Positions 28,223 through 37,064 of a stretch of 64,000 bases of DNA are shown here, in pieces. Location of the stretch: contig NZ_JAUOTN010000005.1 in NCBI RefSeq assembly GCF_030546575.1, positions 62,001 through 126,000 on the forward strand, written 5' to 3'. The notes beneath the pieces are model-generated. The model did no database searches, was not told the origin of the DNA, and saw only the letters and a list, made by a program, of their open reading frames with translations. The first letter of the stretch is position 1. The number at the start of each line of letters is the position of its first letter. Position numbers and translations under genes: made by a program. Source of the DNA: Pontibacter coccineus. GTDB lineage: Bacteria; Bacteroidota; Bacteroidia; Cytophagales; Hymenobacteraceae.

Positions 28223-29593
28223 TTACAGTGCCTGCTGCCGGATGGCCTCTACCCCGGCAAGCGTCCGCTCTAAAGGCTCGCCCAGTATACGGCTGCCTTT
28301 TTCAGTGATCACCAGGTCGTCTTCGATGCGAATGCCGCCAAAATCACGGTAGTTGTCGAGCAACTCGAAGTTGATGAATTGCTGGGTTACCTTGTCGTTC
28401 CGGCGCATGTCGATCAGTTCGGGAATGATGTAGATGCCCGGCTCCACCGTCAGCACAAAACCCGGCTCCAGCGCGCGGCCCAGGCGCAATGACTTCAGCC
28501 CGAATTCGGTGCTCTTGCGCAGTTCCGGGGTATACCCCACGTATTGCTCGCCCAGGTTCTCCATGTCATGCACGTCCATGCCCATCATATGGCCTAGGCC
28601 GCACTGGAAGAACATGGTATGCGCGCCCGCCTGCACGGCTTCTTCGGTATCGCCGCGCATCAGCCCCACCTGTTTCAGCCCGTCTGTCAGTTTGCGGCAG
28701 GCCAGCAGGTGCACGTCTTTGTAGAGCATGCCTGGCTTGAGAGCAGCCATGGCTGCTTCGTGCGTGTCCAGCACGACCTGGTATAGTTCGCGTTGTCGCT
28801 CCGTAAAAGTGGGCCCGACCGGGAATGTGCGGGTCATGTCACCGGCGTAGCCTGTTGTGGTTTGGATGCCGGCATCGAGCAAGAGCATATCCCCTGACTG
28901 CAGGGTGTTGCCGCGGTAGTGGTTGTGTAGGATCTGTCCCTGGGTGGTGCAGATGACCGGAAAGGAAAGGAGGTTGCCTGTTGCTTCTGCATAGCGAACT
29001 GCTTCGGATGCCACTTCGTGTTCTTTCATGCCTTTGCGGGCAAACTGCATCACGTTGCGGTGCATGCGCGAGGTATAGGTAACAGCCCGCTCAATCTCCT
29101 GTATTTCAGCATCAGATTTAATGGAGCGCTGCGCCACCACGGACTGTATCAAGGGCAGGCTTGGTTCTAGCACTGTTTTTCCGGTCCAGGCCTGTAGTTT
29201 TAACTGATGCTCCGGGCGGTAAGGCGGCAGGTAATGCAGGACTTGTGCTCCAGCCAGGTAATCGGCTATTTTCTCCGTTGGCAGTACCTTGTGCACGCCC
29301 ACCTGTTCGGCCAGCGAGGCCAGGCTGGGCAGCGGACCCGTCCATACCACATCGTCTATACTTTGCTCCGGCCCGAAAAGGATGACTTCGTTGCGGTCAA
29401 TGTCGATAAGGCCCGTCAGGTCAGCCAGGTCCAGGCCGAAATAGTAACAGAAGGTGCTGTCCTGGTAAAAAGGGTACCAGTTGTCTTTGTAGTTCATGCC
29501 GGCTTCCTCGTTGCCCAGGAGCAGGATCAGGCCTCCACCGAGCTGTTGCTTCAGTTGCTGGCGGCGCTGGATATAGGTGTTTGCATCAAACAT
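28223..29593 (-). CDS. pepP: Xaa-Pro aminopeptidase (aminopeptidase P, M24B)
   Basis: 456 residues. The N-terminal AMP_N domain (about 1-150) precedes the pita-bread M24 domain. Metal ligands are visible: D in LLLDAGIQ, D in GDMTRTFP, H in CGLGHMMG, E in TVEPGIYI and E in GIRIEDD. It releases the first residue from peptides with proline (or hydroxyproline) at position two. The gene starts 21 bp after the AraC regulator gene on the same strand, so the two are probably co-transcribed, opposite to the hydroxyproline operon. Confidence 0.95.
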   Translation of the reverse strand: MFDANTYIQRRQQLKQQLGGGLILLLGNEEAGMNYKDNWYPFYQDSTFCYYFGLDLADLTGLIDIDRNEVILFGPEQSIDDVVWTGPLPSLASLAEQVGVHKVLPTEKIADYLAGAQVLHYLPPYRPEHQLKLQAWTGKTVLEPSLPLIQSVVAQRSIKSDAEIQEIERAVTYTSRMHRNVMQFARKGMKEHEVASEAVRYAEATGNLLSFPVICTTQGQILHNHYRGNTLQSGDMLLLDAGIQTTTGYAGDMTRTFPVGPTFTERQRELYQVVLDTHEAAMAALKPGMLYKDVHLLACRKLTDGLKQVGLMRGDTEEAVQAGAHTMFFQCGLGHMMGMDVHDMENLGEQYVGYTPELRKSTEFGLKSLRLGRALEPGFVLTVEPGIYIIPELIDMRRNDKVTQQFINFELLDNYRDFGGIRIEDDLVITEKGSRILGEPLERTLAGVEAIRQQAL

Positions 29594-29614
29594 ATGTGAT
29601 TCTTCAGATTAGGT

Positions 29615-30490
29615 TTATACTTTATTGACAGTCGCCTGGCGGCGGAATTCGCGTGGGGTGATGCTGATGGTCTTGATAAAGACACGGTTGAAGTGCGAGA
29701 GGTTGGCAAAGCCGCAGGTGAAGGCGATGCTGGCGATGGTCTGGTCGGAGTGCAAAAGTGCCTGGCAGGCGTTACTTAAACGAAGCTCGTTTAGAAAAGT
29801 GACCAGGGTTTTGCGGGTACGCTCCTTGAAAAAGCGACAAAAGGCCTCGCGGCTCATGTTGGCGACCGAGGCCACTTCTTCGAGGCTGAGCTGCCGGTGG
29901 CTTTCTTCTACCAGAAACTGCAGCACCTGCTCCATGCGCTTGCCTTCGCGCTCGCTCAGGTTCTGCATCTGGTCGGCCAGGTTCAGGCGCTGCAATGCAG
30001 CCTTGTGCATGAGCACTTCTACCAGTTGCAGGGCGCCCACTACTTTTTCCAGGTTGTGCTTATGGAAGAGTTGCTGTACCTGTTCCCTGAAATTATCCGG
30101 TGCTGCCAGGTTTACCCGGTAGCAACCGGTCAGCTGCTCGAAGAACTCTTTTACTTCCTGCATTTCTTCGGCCGCCCAAAATGCTTCGCCAAAGGCACGC
30201 AAATCAAAAAAAAGGATGATGCTGTGGCATTGTCTGGACTCATCAGGCTGATAATACACGTCGTCGCTCCGGAACACGTGGGGCACGTTCTGGCCCAACA
30301 GGAAAATGTCACCAGGCCCAAATCGACCAATGTAATCGCCTACGATCAGCTTGCCTTCGCCCTCCAGAATGCAGCTTAGCTGTATTTCAGGGTGTTGGTG
30401 CAGTTTATCGTAGAAATAGGGCTGGCAGTCCACCTGGTAGCGGATCAGCTCTTTACTCGGCTTCGGTATTTTAAAGGGGATCACCTTCAT
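29615..30490 (-). CDS. AraC-family regulator, probably of the hydroxyproline operon
   Basis: 291 residues. An N-terminal cupin-like sensing domain (CILEGEGKLIVGDYIGRFGPGD, split over two strands) and a C-terminal pair of helix-turn-helix motifs: LSLEEVASVANMSREAFCRFF and IASIAFTCGFANLSHFNRVF, followed by GITPREFR-like ITPREFRRQ. It is divergent from the hydroxyproline genes (135 bp between starts) and sits directly upstream of aminopeptidase P. This makes it the probable activator responding to hydroxyproline or a pathway intermediate; in Pseudomonas the same pathway is also run by an AraC-type protein. The ligand is an inference. Confidence 0.88.
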   Translation of the reverse strand: MKVIPFKIPKPSKELIRYQVDCQPYFYDKLHQHPEIQLSCILEGEGKLIVGDYIGRFGPGDIFLLGQNVPHVFRSDDVYYQPDESRQCHSIILFFDLRAFGEAFWAAEEMQEVKEFFEQLTGCYRVNLAAPDNFREQVQQLFHKHNLEKVVGALQLVEVLMHKAALQRLNLADQMQNLSEREGKRMEQVLQFLVEESHRQLSLEEVASVANMSREAFCRFFKERTRKTLVTFLNELRLSNACQALLHSDQTIASIAFTCGFANLSHFNRVFIKTISITPREFRRQATVNKV

Positions 30491-30504
30491 GCTGGTACCA
30501 TGTT

Positions 30505-30564
30505 AACTAATATCCGGATCACTTGCAAAATACAAGTTAATATTCTATTAGTTCTTACTAATCC
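30505..30564. promoter_or_regulatory. Candidate AraC operator half-sites in the divergent promoter
   Basis: Two similar blocks in the same orientation, AACTAATATCC (30505-30515) and CTTACTAATCC (30554-30564), about five helical turns apart. A short inverted repeat CTTG...CAAG lies between them. AraC proteins bind direct repeats, so this is a reasonable but untested operator. Confidence 0.35.
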
Positions 30565-30592
30565 AGTACAGGATTTTGGCTGTTTTATACGA

Positions 30593-30600
30593 TACCTTTG
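30593..30600 (+). promoter_or_regulatory. Candidate Bacteroidota -7 element of the hydroxyproline operon
   Basis: TACCTTTG fits TAnnTTTG and lies 25 bp before the first ATG. A TTTG at 30575-30578 is only 14 bp upstream, closer than the usual 19-21, so the -33 element is poor. That is compatible with a promoter that needs an activator. Confidence 0.4.
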
Positions 30601-30625
30601 AAATAGAACCAAACCCCTTCTTATC

Positions 30626-31549
30626 ATGATCAACTGGAACGGCGTATTCCCGGCACTCACCACGAAATTTCATGCCGACGGCAGCCTTGACTTCGATACC
30701 TTCTTTAAAAACGTAGACGCACAGCTCGAAGCCGGCGTGGACGGCATTATCCTGGGCGGCACGTTGGGGGAAGCCAGCGTACTGCGCACCAACGAGAAAC
30801 AGGAACTGACCCGCAGGGCCATCGCCTATGTGGCAGGCAGGGTGCCTGTTGTGATGAACATCGCCGAAGGCGCTACAGAGGAAGCTATTTTACGTGCCCG
30901 CGAAGCCGAAGAAATGGGTGTAGATGGCCTGATGCTGCTACCGCCCATGCGCTACTACTCTGACTACCGAGAGACCGTCGCTTACTTCAAGGCAGTAGCT
31001 GAAAGCACCTCGCTGCCGATCATGATCTACAACAACCCGGTAGACTATAAAAGGAGCATTACCCTGGAAATGTTTGACGAGCTGCTCGTGCACGAAAACA
31101 TACAGGCCGTGAAAGAATCAACACGCGATCTGACCAACGTCACGCGTATGCTCAACCGCTTTGGCGATCGCATCAAAATTCTGTGCGGGGTAGATACCCT
31201 GGCCCTGGAAAGTTTGTTCATGGGTGCGCACGGTTGGGTGGCTGGCTTGATATGCGCTTTCCCGAAAGAATCAATGGCGATGTTCAAGTTAGCCAAAGCC
31301 GGCAGAGCACAGGAGGCACTCGAAATTTACCGTTGGTTTATGCCGCTGCTGGAGCTGGACATTCACCCGAAACTGGTACAATACATTAAGCTGGCCGAGC
31401 AGATGGAAGGCATTGGCAGCGAACATGTGCGTGCGCCGCGTTTGCCACTGATCGGGGAGGAGCGGGAAGCCGTGATCGCCACCATCCAAAAGGGAATTGA
31501 AACGAGACCACAGCTGCCTGATTTTAAAGAAGAAGCCTATGCCGTATAA
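30626..31549 (+). CDS. 1-pyrroline-4-hydroxy-2-carboxylate deaminase (DHDPS family)
   Basis: 307 residues of the dihydrodipicolinate synthase/N-acetylneuraminate lyase superfamily. Schiff-base lysine K163 (AVKESTRD) and Tyr135 (IMIYNNPVDY) are in place. The GGTLGEASVL loop replaces the GTTGE loop of true DapA. In this operon the member is expected to be the deaminase that converts 1-pyrroline-4-hydroxy-2-carboxylate to 2-oxoglutarate semialdehyde and ammonia, third step of trans-4-hydroxy-L-proline breakdown. Its last 11 bases overlap the next gene, so translation is coupled. Function rests on context plus family. Confidence 0.88.
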   Translation: MINWNGVFPALTTKFHADGSLDFDTFFKNVDAQLEAGVDGIILGGTLGEASVLRTNEKQELTRRAIAYVAGRVPVVMNIAEGATEEAILRAREAEEMGVDGLMLLPPMRYYSDYRETVAYFKAVAESTSLPIMIYNNPVDYKRSITLEMFDELLVHENIQAVKESTRDLTNVTRMLNRFGDRIKILCGVDTLALESLFMGAHGWVAGLICAFPKESMAMFKLAKAGRAQEALEIYRWFMPLLELDIHPKLVQYIKLAEQMEGIGSEHVRAPRLPLIGEEREAVIATIQKGIETRPQLPDFKEEAYAV

Positions 31550-32993
31550 CGAAGCCTTAACCAACGCTGCGCAGGCGTTTGAGACATACAAGATTACCAC
31601 CCCGGCACAGCGGGCACAGCTCCTGCGAAGTATAGCGGAGGCCATAGAGGCGCTGGGGAATGAACTGTTGGAAACGGCCAGCCGGGAGAGTAATCTCCCG
31701 CTGACCCGCCTGACCGGTGAGCGCGGGCGCACCTGCAACCAGTTGCGCCTGTTTGCCGATCTGGTGGAAGAAGGCTCCTGGGTGGAAGCTACCATCGACA
31801 CCGCCTTGCCCGACCGCCAGCCCTTGCCGCGTCCCGACCTGCGCCGCATGCTGGTGCCGCTCGGGCCCGTGGTGGTGTTCGGTGCGAGCAACTTTCCGCT
31901 CGCCTTCTCCACCGCTGGCGGCGACACGGCCTCCGCACTGGCTGCGGGTTGTACCGTGGTGTACAAAGAGCATCCGGGCCACCCGCAAACATCCCAGCTG
32001 GTGCACAAAGCCATTGCCCAGGCAATTCGAGCAAACGGGCTTCCGGAGGGTGTTTTCCAGCATGTGAGCGGTGGCGTGGAAGCAGGGCAGGAGCTGGTAA
32101 AGCATCTCGCCACAAAGGCTGTTGCTTTTACCGGATCCTATAAAGGCGGCAAAGCTATTTTTGACCTGGCCATGCAGCGCGAAGTACCTATTCCGGTATA
32201 TGCCGAGATGGGCAGTACCAACCCGGTTTTCATCCTTCCGGAAAGAATAAAAGAGAATACAGAGCAGTTGGCGCGACAGGCGGCGGCATCGGTGCTGTTG
32301 GGGGCGGGACAGTTCTGTACCTGTCCGGGTTTGTTTTTTATACCTGAGAGTGAGGTAACGCCGCACTTTATAGCTGCTTTGGAAGAAGAGCTTACCAATG
32401 CGACTCCCGCCAACATGCTGCACGATGGCATTGCCGGCAACTATTACAAGGGACTGGAGAAACTCCTGCAAGCGGAAGGGGTGCAGGCACTGGTGCACCA
32501 GGAAGCTGACGTGCTGGAAGGCCGTGCCGCCCTGGCCAGTACCAGCGCAGCGCATTGGCTGCAGAATCCGGCACTGCAGGAAGAAGTCTTCGGCCCTTTT
32601 ACCCTGGTGGTCAGGTATAGCAACGCAGCGGAATTAATCTCGGCAGCAAAAGCGTTGCAGGGCCAGCTGACCTGCACACTCTGGGGCAGCGACCAGGAGC
32701 ACGAACTGCAGCAAAAGTTGACGGATGTATTGCGCGACAAATGCGGGCGCCTGTTATACTCGGGTGTTCCAACCGGGGTGGAAGTCAGTCATGCCATGAC
32801 GCACGGCGGTCCTTTCCCGGCCACGACCGACAGCAGAAGCACGTCGGTGGGCACCTACGCCATAAAACGTTTTGCACGGCCTGTCACGTTTCAGTCGGCT
32901 CCGCAGGCACTGTTGCCGGCAGAGTTGCGGGATGAAAACCGCAGTGGCCTCTGGCGCACCATTAACGGAAAACTTTCCCAAGCCAGTTTATAA
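31539..32993 (+). CDS. 2-oxoglutarate semialdehyde dehydrogenase (NADP-type ALDH)
   Basis: 484 residues from the ATG at 31539 (MPYNEAL), which overlaps the upstream gene by 11 bp; an upstream in-frame ATG adds 14 unlikely residues. Catalytic residues are the oxyanion N118 (GASNFP), general base E223 (YAEMGSTNP) and nucleophile C260 (GAGQFCTCPG). The FCTCPG box with two cysteines and the PLGPVVVFGASNFPLAFS segment mark the branch of NADP-dependent dehydrogenases used for 2-oxoglutarate semialdehyde and related C5 aldehydes. It makes 2-oxoglutarate, the end product of the pathway. Confidence 0.9.
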   Translation: MPYNEALTNAAQAFETYKITTPAQRAQLLRSIAEAIEALGNELLETASRESNLPLTRLTGERGRTCNQLRLFADLVEEGSWVEATIDTALPDRQPLPRPDLRRMLVPLGPVVVFGASNFPLAFSTAGGDTASALAAGCTVVYKEHPGHPQTSQLVHKAIAQAIRANGLPEGVFQHVSGGVEAGQELVKHLATKAVAFTGSYKGGKAIFDLAMQREVPIPVYAEMGSTNPVFILPERIKENTEQLARQAAASVLLGAGQFCTCPGLFFIPESEVTPHFIAALEEELTNATPANMLHDGIAGNYYKGLEKLLQAEGVQALVHQEADVLEGRAALASTSAAHWLQNPALQEEVFGPFTLVVRYSNAAELISAAKALQGQLTCTLWGSDQEHELQQKLTDVLRDKCGRLLYSGVPTGVEVSHAMTHGGPFPATTDSRSTSVGTYAIKRFARPVTFQSAPQALLPAELRDENRSGLWRTINGKLSQASL

Positions 32994-33001
32994 ATAGACA
33001 A

Positions 33002-34003
33002 ATGGCCAGAAAAACATTCTTTTGCATCGATGCCCATACCTGCGGCAACCCGGTGCGCCTGGTGGCAAGCGGTGGCCCTGTGCTGCAGGGCCACAACATG
33101 AGCGAAAAGCGCCTGCACTTTCTCCGGGAGTATGACTGGATCCGGAAAGGGCTGATGTTTGAGCCGCGCGGTCACGACATGATGTCGGGCAGCATCCTAT
33201 ACCCGCCGCACGATCCAGAGAACGATGTGGCCGTGCTGTACATCGAAACCAGCGGCTGCCTGCCCATGTGCGGACACGGCACCATTGGTACGGTCACGAT
33301 CGCTCTGGAAGAAGGCCTGATCACCCCCAAAATACCTGGCCAGCTGCGCCTCGAAACGCCCGCCGGGCTGGTGCGCGTGCAGTACACGCAGGAAGGAGAC
33401 AAAGTGAAGTCGGTGAAACTGACGAACGTTCCGGCCTACCTGGATTCGGAAGACCTGACCGTAGAATGCCCGGAACTGGGTACATTGAAGGTGGATGTGG
33501 CCTATGGGGGAAATTTTTACGCCATCGTGGACCCGCAGGAGAATTTCCAAGGTATAGAGGACTATACAGCCGACAAGCTTATTTCCTGGAGTCGCGTGCT
33601 GCGCCAGCGCCTGAATGAGCAGTATACCTTCGTGCACCCCGAGAACCCGGCCATCAATGGCCTCTCGCACATTCTCTGGACCGGCAAACCCTTAGCAACT
33701 ACTTCCACTGCCCGTAACGCTGTTTTCTATGGCGATAAAGCCATCGACCGCTCGCCCTGTGGCACGGGCACCTCGGCCCGGATGGCCCAGTGGTACGCCA
33801 AGGGCAAGTTGAAACCCGGGCAAAAGTTCATTCACGAAAGCATCATCGGCTCGATCTTCACCGGCACTATCGAAGAGGAAACCACGGTAGCGGGCAAACC
33901 AGCCATTTACCCGGGCATTGAAGGCTGGGCGATCATTACCGGCCATAATACCATCTTTTTTGAGGATGAAGATCCATACGTTCACGGTTTCCAGGTAATC
34001 TGA
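33002..34003 (+). CDS. 4-hydroxyproline 2-epimerase (proline racemase family)
   Basis: 333 residues. Both acid/base cysteines are present: C90 in LPMCGHGTIG and C253 in DRSPCGTGTSA, so this is a two-cysteine epimerase and not the dehydratase version, in which the first Cys is replaced. It converts trans-4-hydroxy-L-proline to cis-4-hydroxy-D-proline, the first step of the pathway. The start HTCGNPVRLV is typical. It begins 8 bp after the aldehyde dehydrogenase and ends 1 bp before the next ATG. Confidence 0.93.
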   Translation: MARKTFFCIDAHTCGNPVRLVASGGPVLQGHNMSEKRLHFLREYDWIRKGLMFEPRGHDMMSGSILYPPHDPENDVAVLYIETSGCLPMCGHGTIGTVTIALEEGLITPKIPGQLRLETPAGLVRVQYTQEGDKVKSVKLTNVPAYLDSEDLTVECPELGTLKVDVAYGGNFYAIVDPQENFQGIEDYTADKLISWSRVLRQRLNEQYTFVHPENPAINGLSHILWTGKPLATTSTARNAVFYGDKAIDRSPCGTGTSARMAQWYAKGKLKPGQKFIHESIIGSIFTGTIEEETTVAGKPAIYPGIEGWAIITGHNTIFFEDEDPYVHGFQVI

Positions 34004-34004
34004 T

Positions 34005-35252
34005 ATGAGCAACGTAACGATAATTGGCGGGGGTATTGTAGGCCTGTTTACAGCCTACTACCTCTCGGAAGAAGGCTTCGAGGTGACCCTGCTTGATCAG
34101 GGAGACATGCAGCAGGGTTGCTCCACTGGCAATGCCGGCATGATCGTGCCGAGTCACATTGTACCACTGGCTTCGCCGGGCATGATCAGTAAAGGACTGA
34201 AGTGGATGTTCTCCGCTACCAGTCCTTTTTACATTCACCCCCGTTTGGACAGGCGCCTGCTGCAATGGTGCCTGCACTTTTACCGCGCCTCCAATAAAAA
34301 GCATGTGGAGCACAGTATTCCCTACCTGAAAAACCTGAGCCTGCTGAGCAAGCGCCTCTACCAGGATTTTGCGCTGCAACATCCAGAGTCGCAGATCGGG
34401 CTGGAAGAGAAAGGCCTGCTGATGCTCTACAAAACGCCGGAAATGGAGCGGGAAGAAATTGAAATGGCGCACCTGGCCAATCAGCACGGAGTAGAAGCAC
34501 ATGTATTGTCGCGGCAGGAAGCGCAACAACTCGAACCGAACGCAGAGCTCGACGTGCGCGGGGCCGTGCATTTTCCGGGCGATGCACACCTGGACCCCGC
34601 CAAGCTGCATTGTTTTCTGAAGGACTACCTGACAGCCAAAGGGGTGCAACTGGTGCCGCAGGCGCAGGTACTCAGGTTCGAACACAAAGGAGATCGCATT
34701 CAAACTATCGTTACCACCCAGGGCGACTTTACCTGTGAACAGCTGATTGTCTGTGCCGGGGCCTGGTCGGGGGAACTGGCCAGCAAACTAGGCATGTACC
34801 TGCCCATGCTTTCAGGCAAAGGCTATAGTTTTATGCAGCAAAATCAACCGGCTCTGCAGCTACCCGCCATCCTTTGCGAGCGGAAAGTAGCCGTAACGCC
34901 CTTTGGCGAGCAGGTGCGCTTCGGTGGTACAATGGAAATTACGGGCACCGACCACAGCATCAACCAACAGCGGGTGCGCGGTATTTTCGACTCGATTTCC
35001 AACTACTATACCGGCTTCCAGCCCACCTTCCCGGAAGCAGGCAAGGTATGGAGCGGCCTGAGACCGTGCTCACCAGATGGTTTGCCCTATATTGGCGCCA
35101 CGCAGCGTTGGAGCAATGTGCTGTTTGGCACGGGCCATAGCATGATGGGAGTGAGCCTGGCACCTGCGACCGGCAAAGTGCTGGCCGAACAGTTATTGCA
35201 GAAAAAAACGCAACTGCTCACTGATGCGTTCTCACCAGATAGGTATAATTAA
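34005..35252 (+). CDS. FAD-dependent D-hydroxyproline dehydrogenase (DadA-like)
   Basis: 415 residues of the DAO family. An N-terminal dinucleotide-binding motif VTIIGGGIVGLFTAYYLSEE (20 residues), the flavin-proximal STGNAGMIVPSH, and the C-terminal GLRPCSPDGLPYIG and FGTGHSMMGVSLAP are D-amino-acid dehydrogenase features. In this operon it should oxidise cis-4-hydroxy-D-proline to 1-pyrroline-4-hydroxy-2-carboxylate, passing electrons to the respiratory chain. A single subunit serves, in contrast to the three-subunit LhpBEF enzyme of Pseudomonas. It is the last gene; no transporter follows. Confidence 0.9.
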   Translation: MSNVTIIGGGIVGLFTAYYLSEEGFEVTLLDQGDMQQGCSTGNAGMIVPSHIVPLASPGMISKGLKWMFSATSPFYIHPRLDRRLLQWCLHFYRASNKKHVEHSIPYLKNLSLLSKRLYQDFALQHPESQIGLEEKGLLMLYKTPEMEREEIEMAHLANQHGVEAHVLSRQEAQQLEPNAELDVRGAVHFPGDAHLDPAKLHCFLKDYLTAKGVQLVPQAQVLRFEHKGDRIQTIVTTQGDFTCEQLIVCAGAWSGELASKLGMYLPMLSGKGYSFMQQNQPALQLPAILCERKVAVTPFGEQVRFGGTMEITGTDHSINQQRVRGIFDSISNYYTGFQPTFPEAGKVWSGLRPCSPDGLPYIGATQRWSNVLFGTGHSMMGVSLAPATGKVLAEQLLQKKTQLLTDAFSPDRYN

Positions 35253-35444
35253 GGCTGTTTAGAGGGCAATAGCTTTTTCTTCTTTGCAGTTTTTCGATTA
35301 CGCAAACGCTCGTCGCTATCTCGAGCTTCCTTGTTCCCAGCAGAGGGCTTTGGTACATAGATGTCCGAGAGAGTGGAGTTAAATTCTCCCCTAATGGCAG
35401 GTGCGTTTCATTCTTGAATAACGTGCTCCAAATCATCTGTCATT

Positions 35445-35533
35445 CTGTTAAGAAACCTGGTTGAAGGGAGGTTAAGCTTATGCTCCTCGCCACCAAGATG
35501 CTTCCAGGATGACAGTAGAGGAGAATGGAACAG
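35445..35533 (+). repeat. Dispersed intergenic repeat, copy A (about 89 bp)
   Basis: Starts CTGTTAAGAAACCTGGTTGA, has a variable centre, then AAGATGCTTCCAGGATGACA and GAGAATGGAACAG. Same length and order of blocks as the copy at 27981-28069 (opposite strand). The rest of the 437-bp spacer (35253-35689) holds no gene; a 72-codon minus-strand frame there is not convincing. Confidence 0.75.
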
Positions 35534-35615
35534 CACTGCCTTTGAGGGGAGTTTTATGTGAGTGAATTAGCTAGTAGCTTTTTCTAGTCAGGAGCTAAGG
35601 CTTTAAAAGACAACA

Positions 35616-35648
35616 AAAAAGGAGCCGCTTCAAAGGCAGTTCCTTTTT
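35616..35648 (-). terminator. Probable terminator of the MBL-fold gene
   Basis: Arms AAAAAGGAGCC (35616-35626) and GGC-agt-TCCTTTTT (35635-35648) pair with a 3-nt bulge. On the minus strand a T-run follows. It lies about 40 bp past the stop of the gene ending at 35690. Confidence 0.6.
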
Positions 35649-35689
35649 ATTGTCTACTTATACTTCTGCCAGTCGGGCAGTTGCACCGT

Positions 35690-36550
35690 TTATTCCTTAT
35701 CGTCCACAAATTTGCCGTGGTCAGGTATGGCGATGGTGTCGAATTCGGTGGCTAGTTTGCTGAGGCCTTCGGCCAGTGCTTCGCCTTCCATGTACGTGCC
35801 GTGTCCGGGGATAATGACCTGCGGCTGCAGGGCTTCCAGCTTACGCACCGAGTCCCAGGCAGCCTGCCAGTCGGAAGTGAGGTAGCGGGGAGGGCCTTGT
35901 ACTTCTTCTTGCTGCACCAGCACCTTGTACATGGAGTCCTGCTTGACGGTGATCACGGCATCACCCGAAATGAGTACCCCATCCTGCTCGCGGAAGAATG
36001 CAACATGGCCCGGTGAATGGCCTGGCGTGTGCAGCCAACCCCAGCCTGGCATGTGCGGTACACTGCCATCTTCTGGTAAGGGAAGCAGGTTAGCATCACT
36101 GATATTTATAGGCTCATGTGGATAGATGGAAGAGATTTTGGCCAGCATGCCGCCTTCTACTGTGGTATCCGGTTCGGGGTAGGCTTGTTGCCCGGTCAGG
36201 AACGGAAACTCCAACGGGTGCGCGTATACCGGCACGTTGCCCCATGCTTTTAGCAGACCAACCAAACTGCCCACGTGGTCGAAGTGCCCATGCGTGAGGA
36301 TGATGGCTGCAGGTTTTTGGAATTCGCCGAACCGGGTTTCAAAAACCTTCTGTATTTCAGAAGCGCTCTTAGGCATACCGGCGTCTATGAGCACCCAATC
36401 TTCGCCGGCAGGGTCTCCAAACAGCACCAGGTTCACGATCTGGTTGGTGTAGTAATAAACGTCGGGGCGTACCTCACGGCCAATTCCGCTTGATATGGAC
36501 GTCATAGGTATAAACTTATTATCCTCGCTTTGCTGCAGGTTTGTATCCAT
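35690..36550 (-). CDS. MBL-fold metallo-hydrolase
   Basis: 286 residues with the zinc signature THGHFDHVG, a later metal histidine in HTPGHSPGHVAFF, the bridging aspartate in ISGDAVI, and the final IPGHGTYM. The closest shape is the glyoxalase II/quorum-lactonase-like subgroup of hydrolases that cleave thioesters or lactones; the substrate is not readable. No signal peptide. It stands alone between two copies of the dispersed repeat. An alternative start is the ATG at codon 16. Confidence 0.85.
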   Translation of the reverse strand: MDTNLQQSEDNKFIPMTSISSGIGREVRPDVYYYTNQIVNLVLFGDPAGEDWVLIDAGMPKSASEIQKVFETRFGEFQKPAAIILTHGHFDHVGSLVGLLKAWGNVPVYAHPLEFPFLTGQQAYPEPDTTVEGGMLAKISSIYPHEPINISDANLLPLPEDGSVPHMPGWGWLHTPGHSPGHVAFFREQDGVLISGDAVITVKQDSMYKVLVQQEEVQGPPRYLTSDWQAAWDSVRKLEALQPQVIIPGHGTYMEGEALAEGLSKLATEFDTIAIPDHGKFVDDKE

Positions 36551-37064
36551 AGAAAAAGTAGTTTTTAGTTCAGTTTTAAACCTAACGGCCTTGCCAGGTA
36601 TAGGTTATTAGCAATTGGGCAGAGAGCGGCAGGTATAAAACCTGGGCTGGCAGCAGTACGGTTTTGTTCAGGTATAACAAGTTCGGAATTCTTTGCTATG
36701 CTGTTAAGTAGACTAGGTGAAGGGGAGAGGCCGTGACCACTCTAATCGGGATCCTTTCAGGATGACAAGAAAGTAGAATGAGCCGACCTTAAGGCTAGCA
36801 GAAGGTATGGTCTGAAGAAGTACAAGGTATAGGCACAGAATACAGTATATGTGGTTTCTGCACTAGGGTCCACTAGTTAGATACGTGCGGATACCTGGCA
36901 AATCGCGGTTTCCAGGTTTCTCAGGAATCAAAAGGTGAACGGCTCCAAATAAATATGTAAATTTCCTGACAGCTTTTTGCCAGGAAATGCGGACTCCTAA
37001 AAACGGATATCCTGCGGGAGAAAATAACCTACACTTGCACTATCATTCATTAAACGATTCAGGT
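36551..37064. other. 514-bp intergenic region rich in GGTATA words
   Basis: Divergent spacer between the MBL-fold gene and an S9 peptidase. It holds GGTATA-type words at about 36597, 36632, 36670, 36804 and 36827, and copy B of the dispersed repeat. No gene or RNA was recognised. The S9 start codon lies in CAGGTATG. Confidence 0.6.
36701..36783 (+). repeat. Dispersed intergenic repeat, copy B (about 83 bp)
   Basis: Begins CTGTTAAGTAGACTAGGTGA, then a variable centre, then GGATCCTTTCAGGATGACAA and a GAATGA end. It matches copies A and C in block order but is about 6 bp shorter. Confidence 0.7.

Noticed and set aside
31557-32555. A 332-codon antisense frame in the aldehyde dehydrogenase gene
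   Set aside because: The forward gene has all catalytic residues; the antisense product shows no family features.
35218-35436. A 72-codon minus-strand frame downstream of the hydroxyproline operon
   Set aside because: Overlaps the end of a real gene and shows no family.
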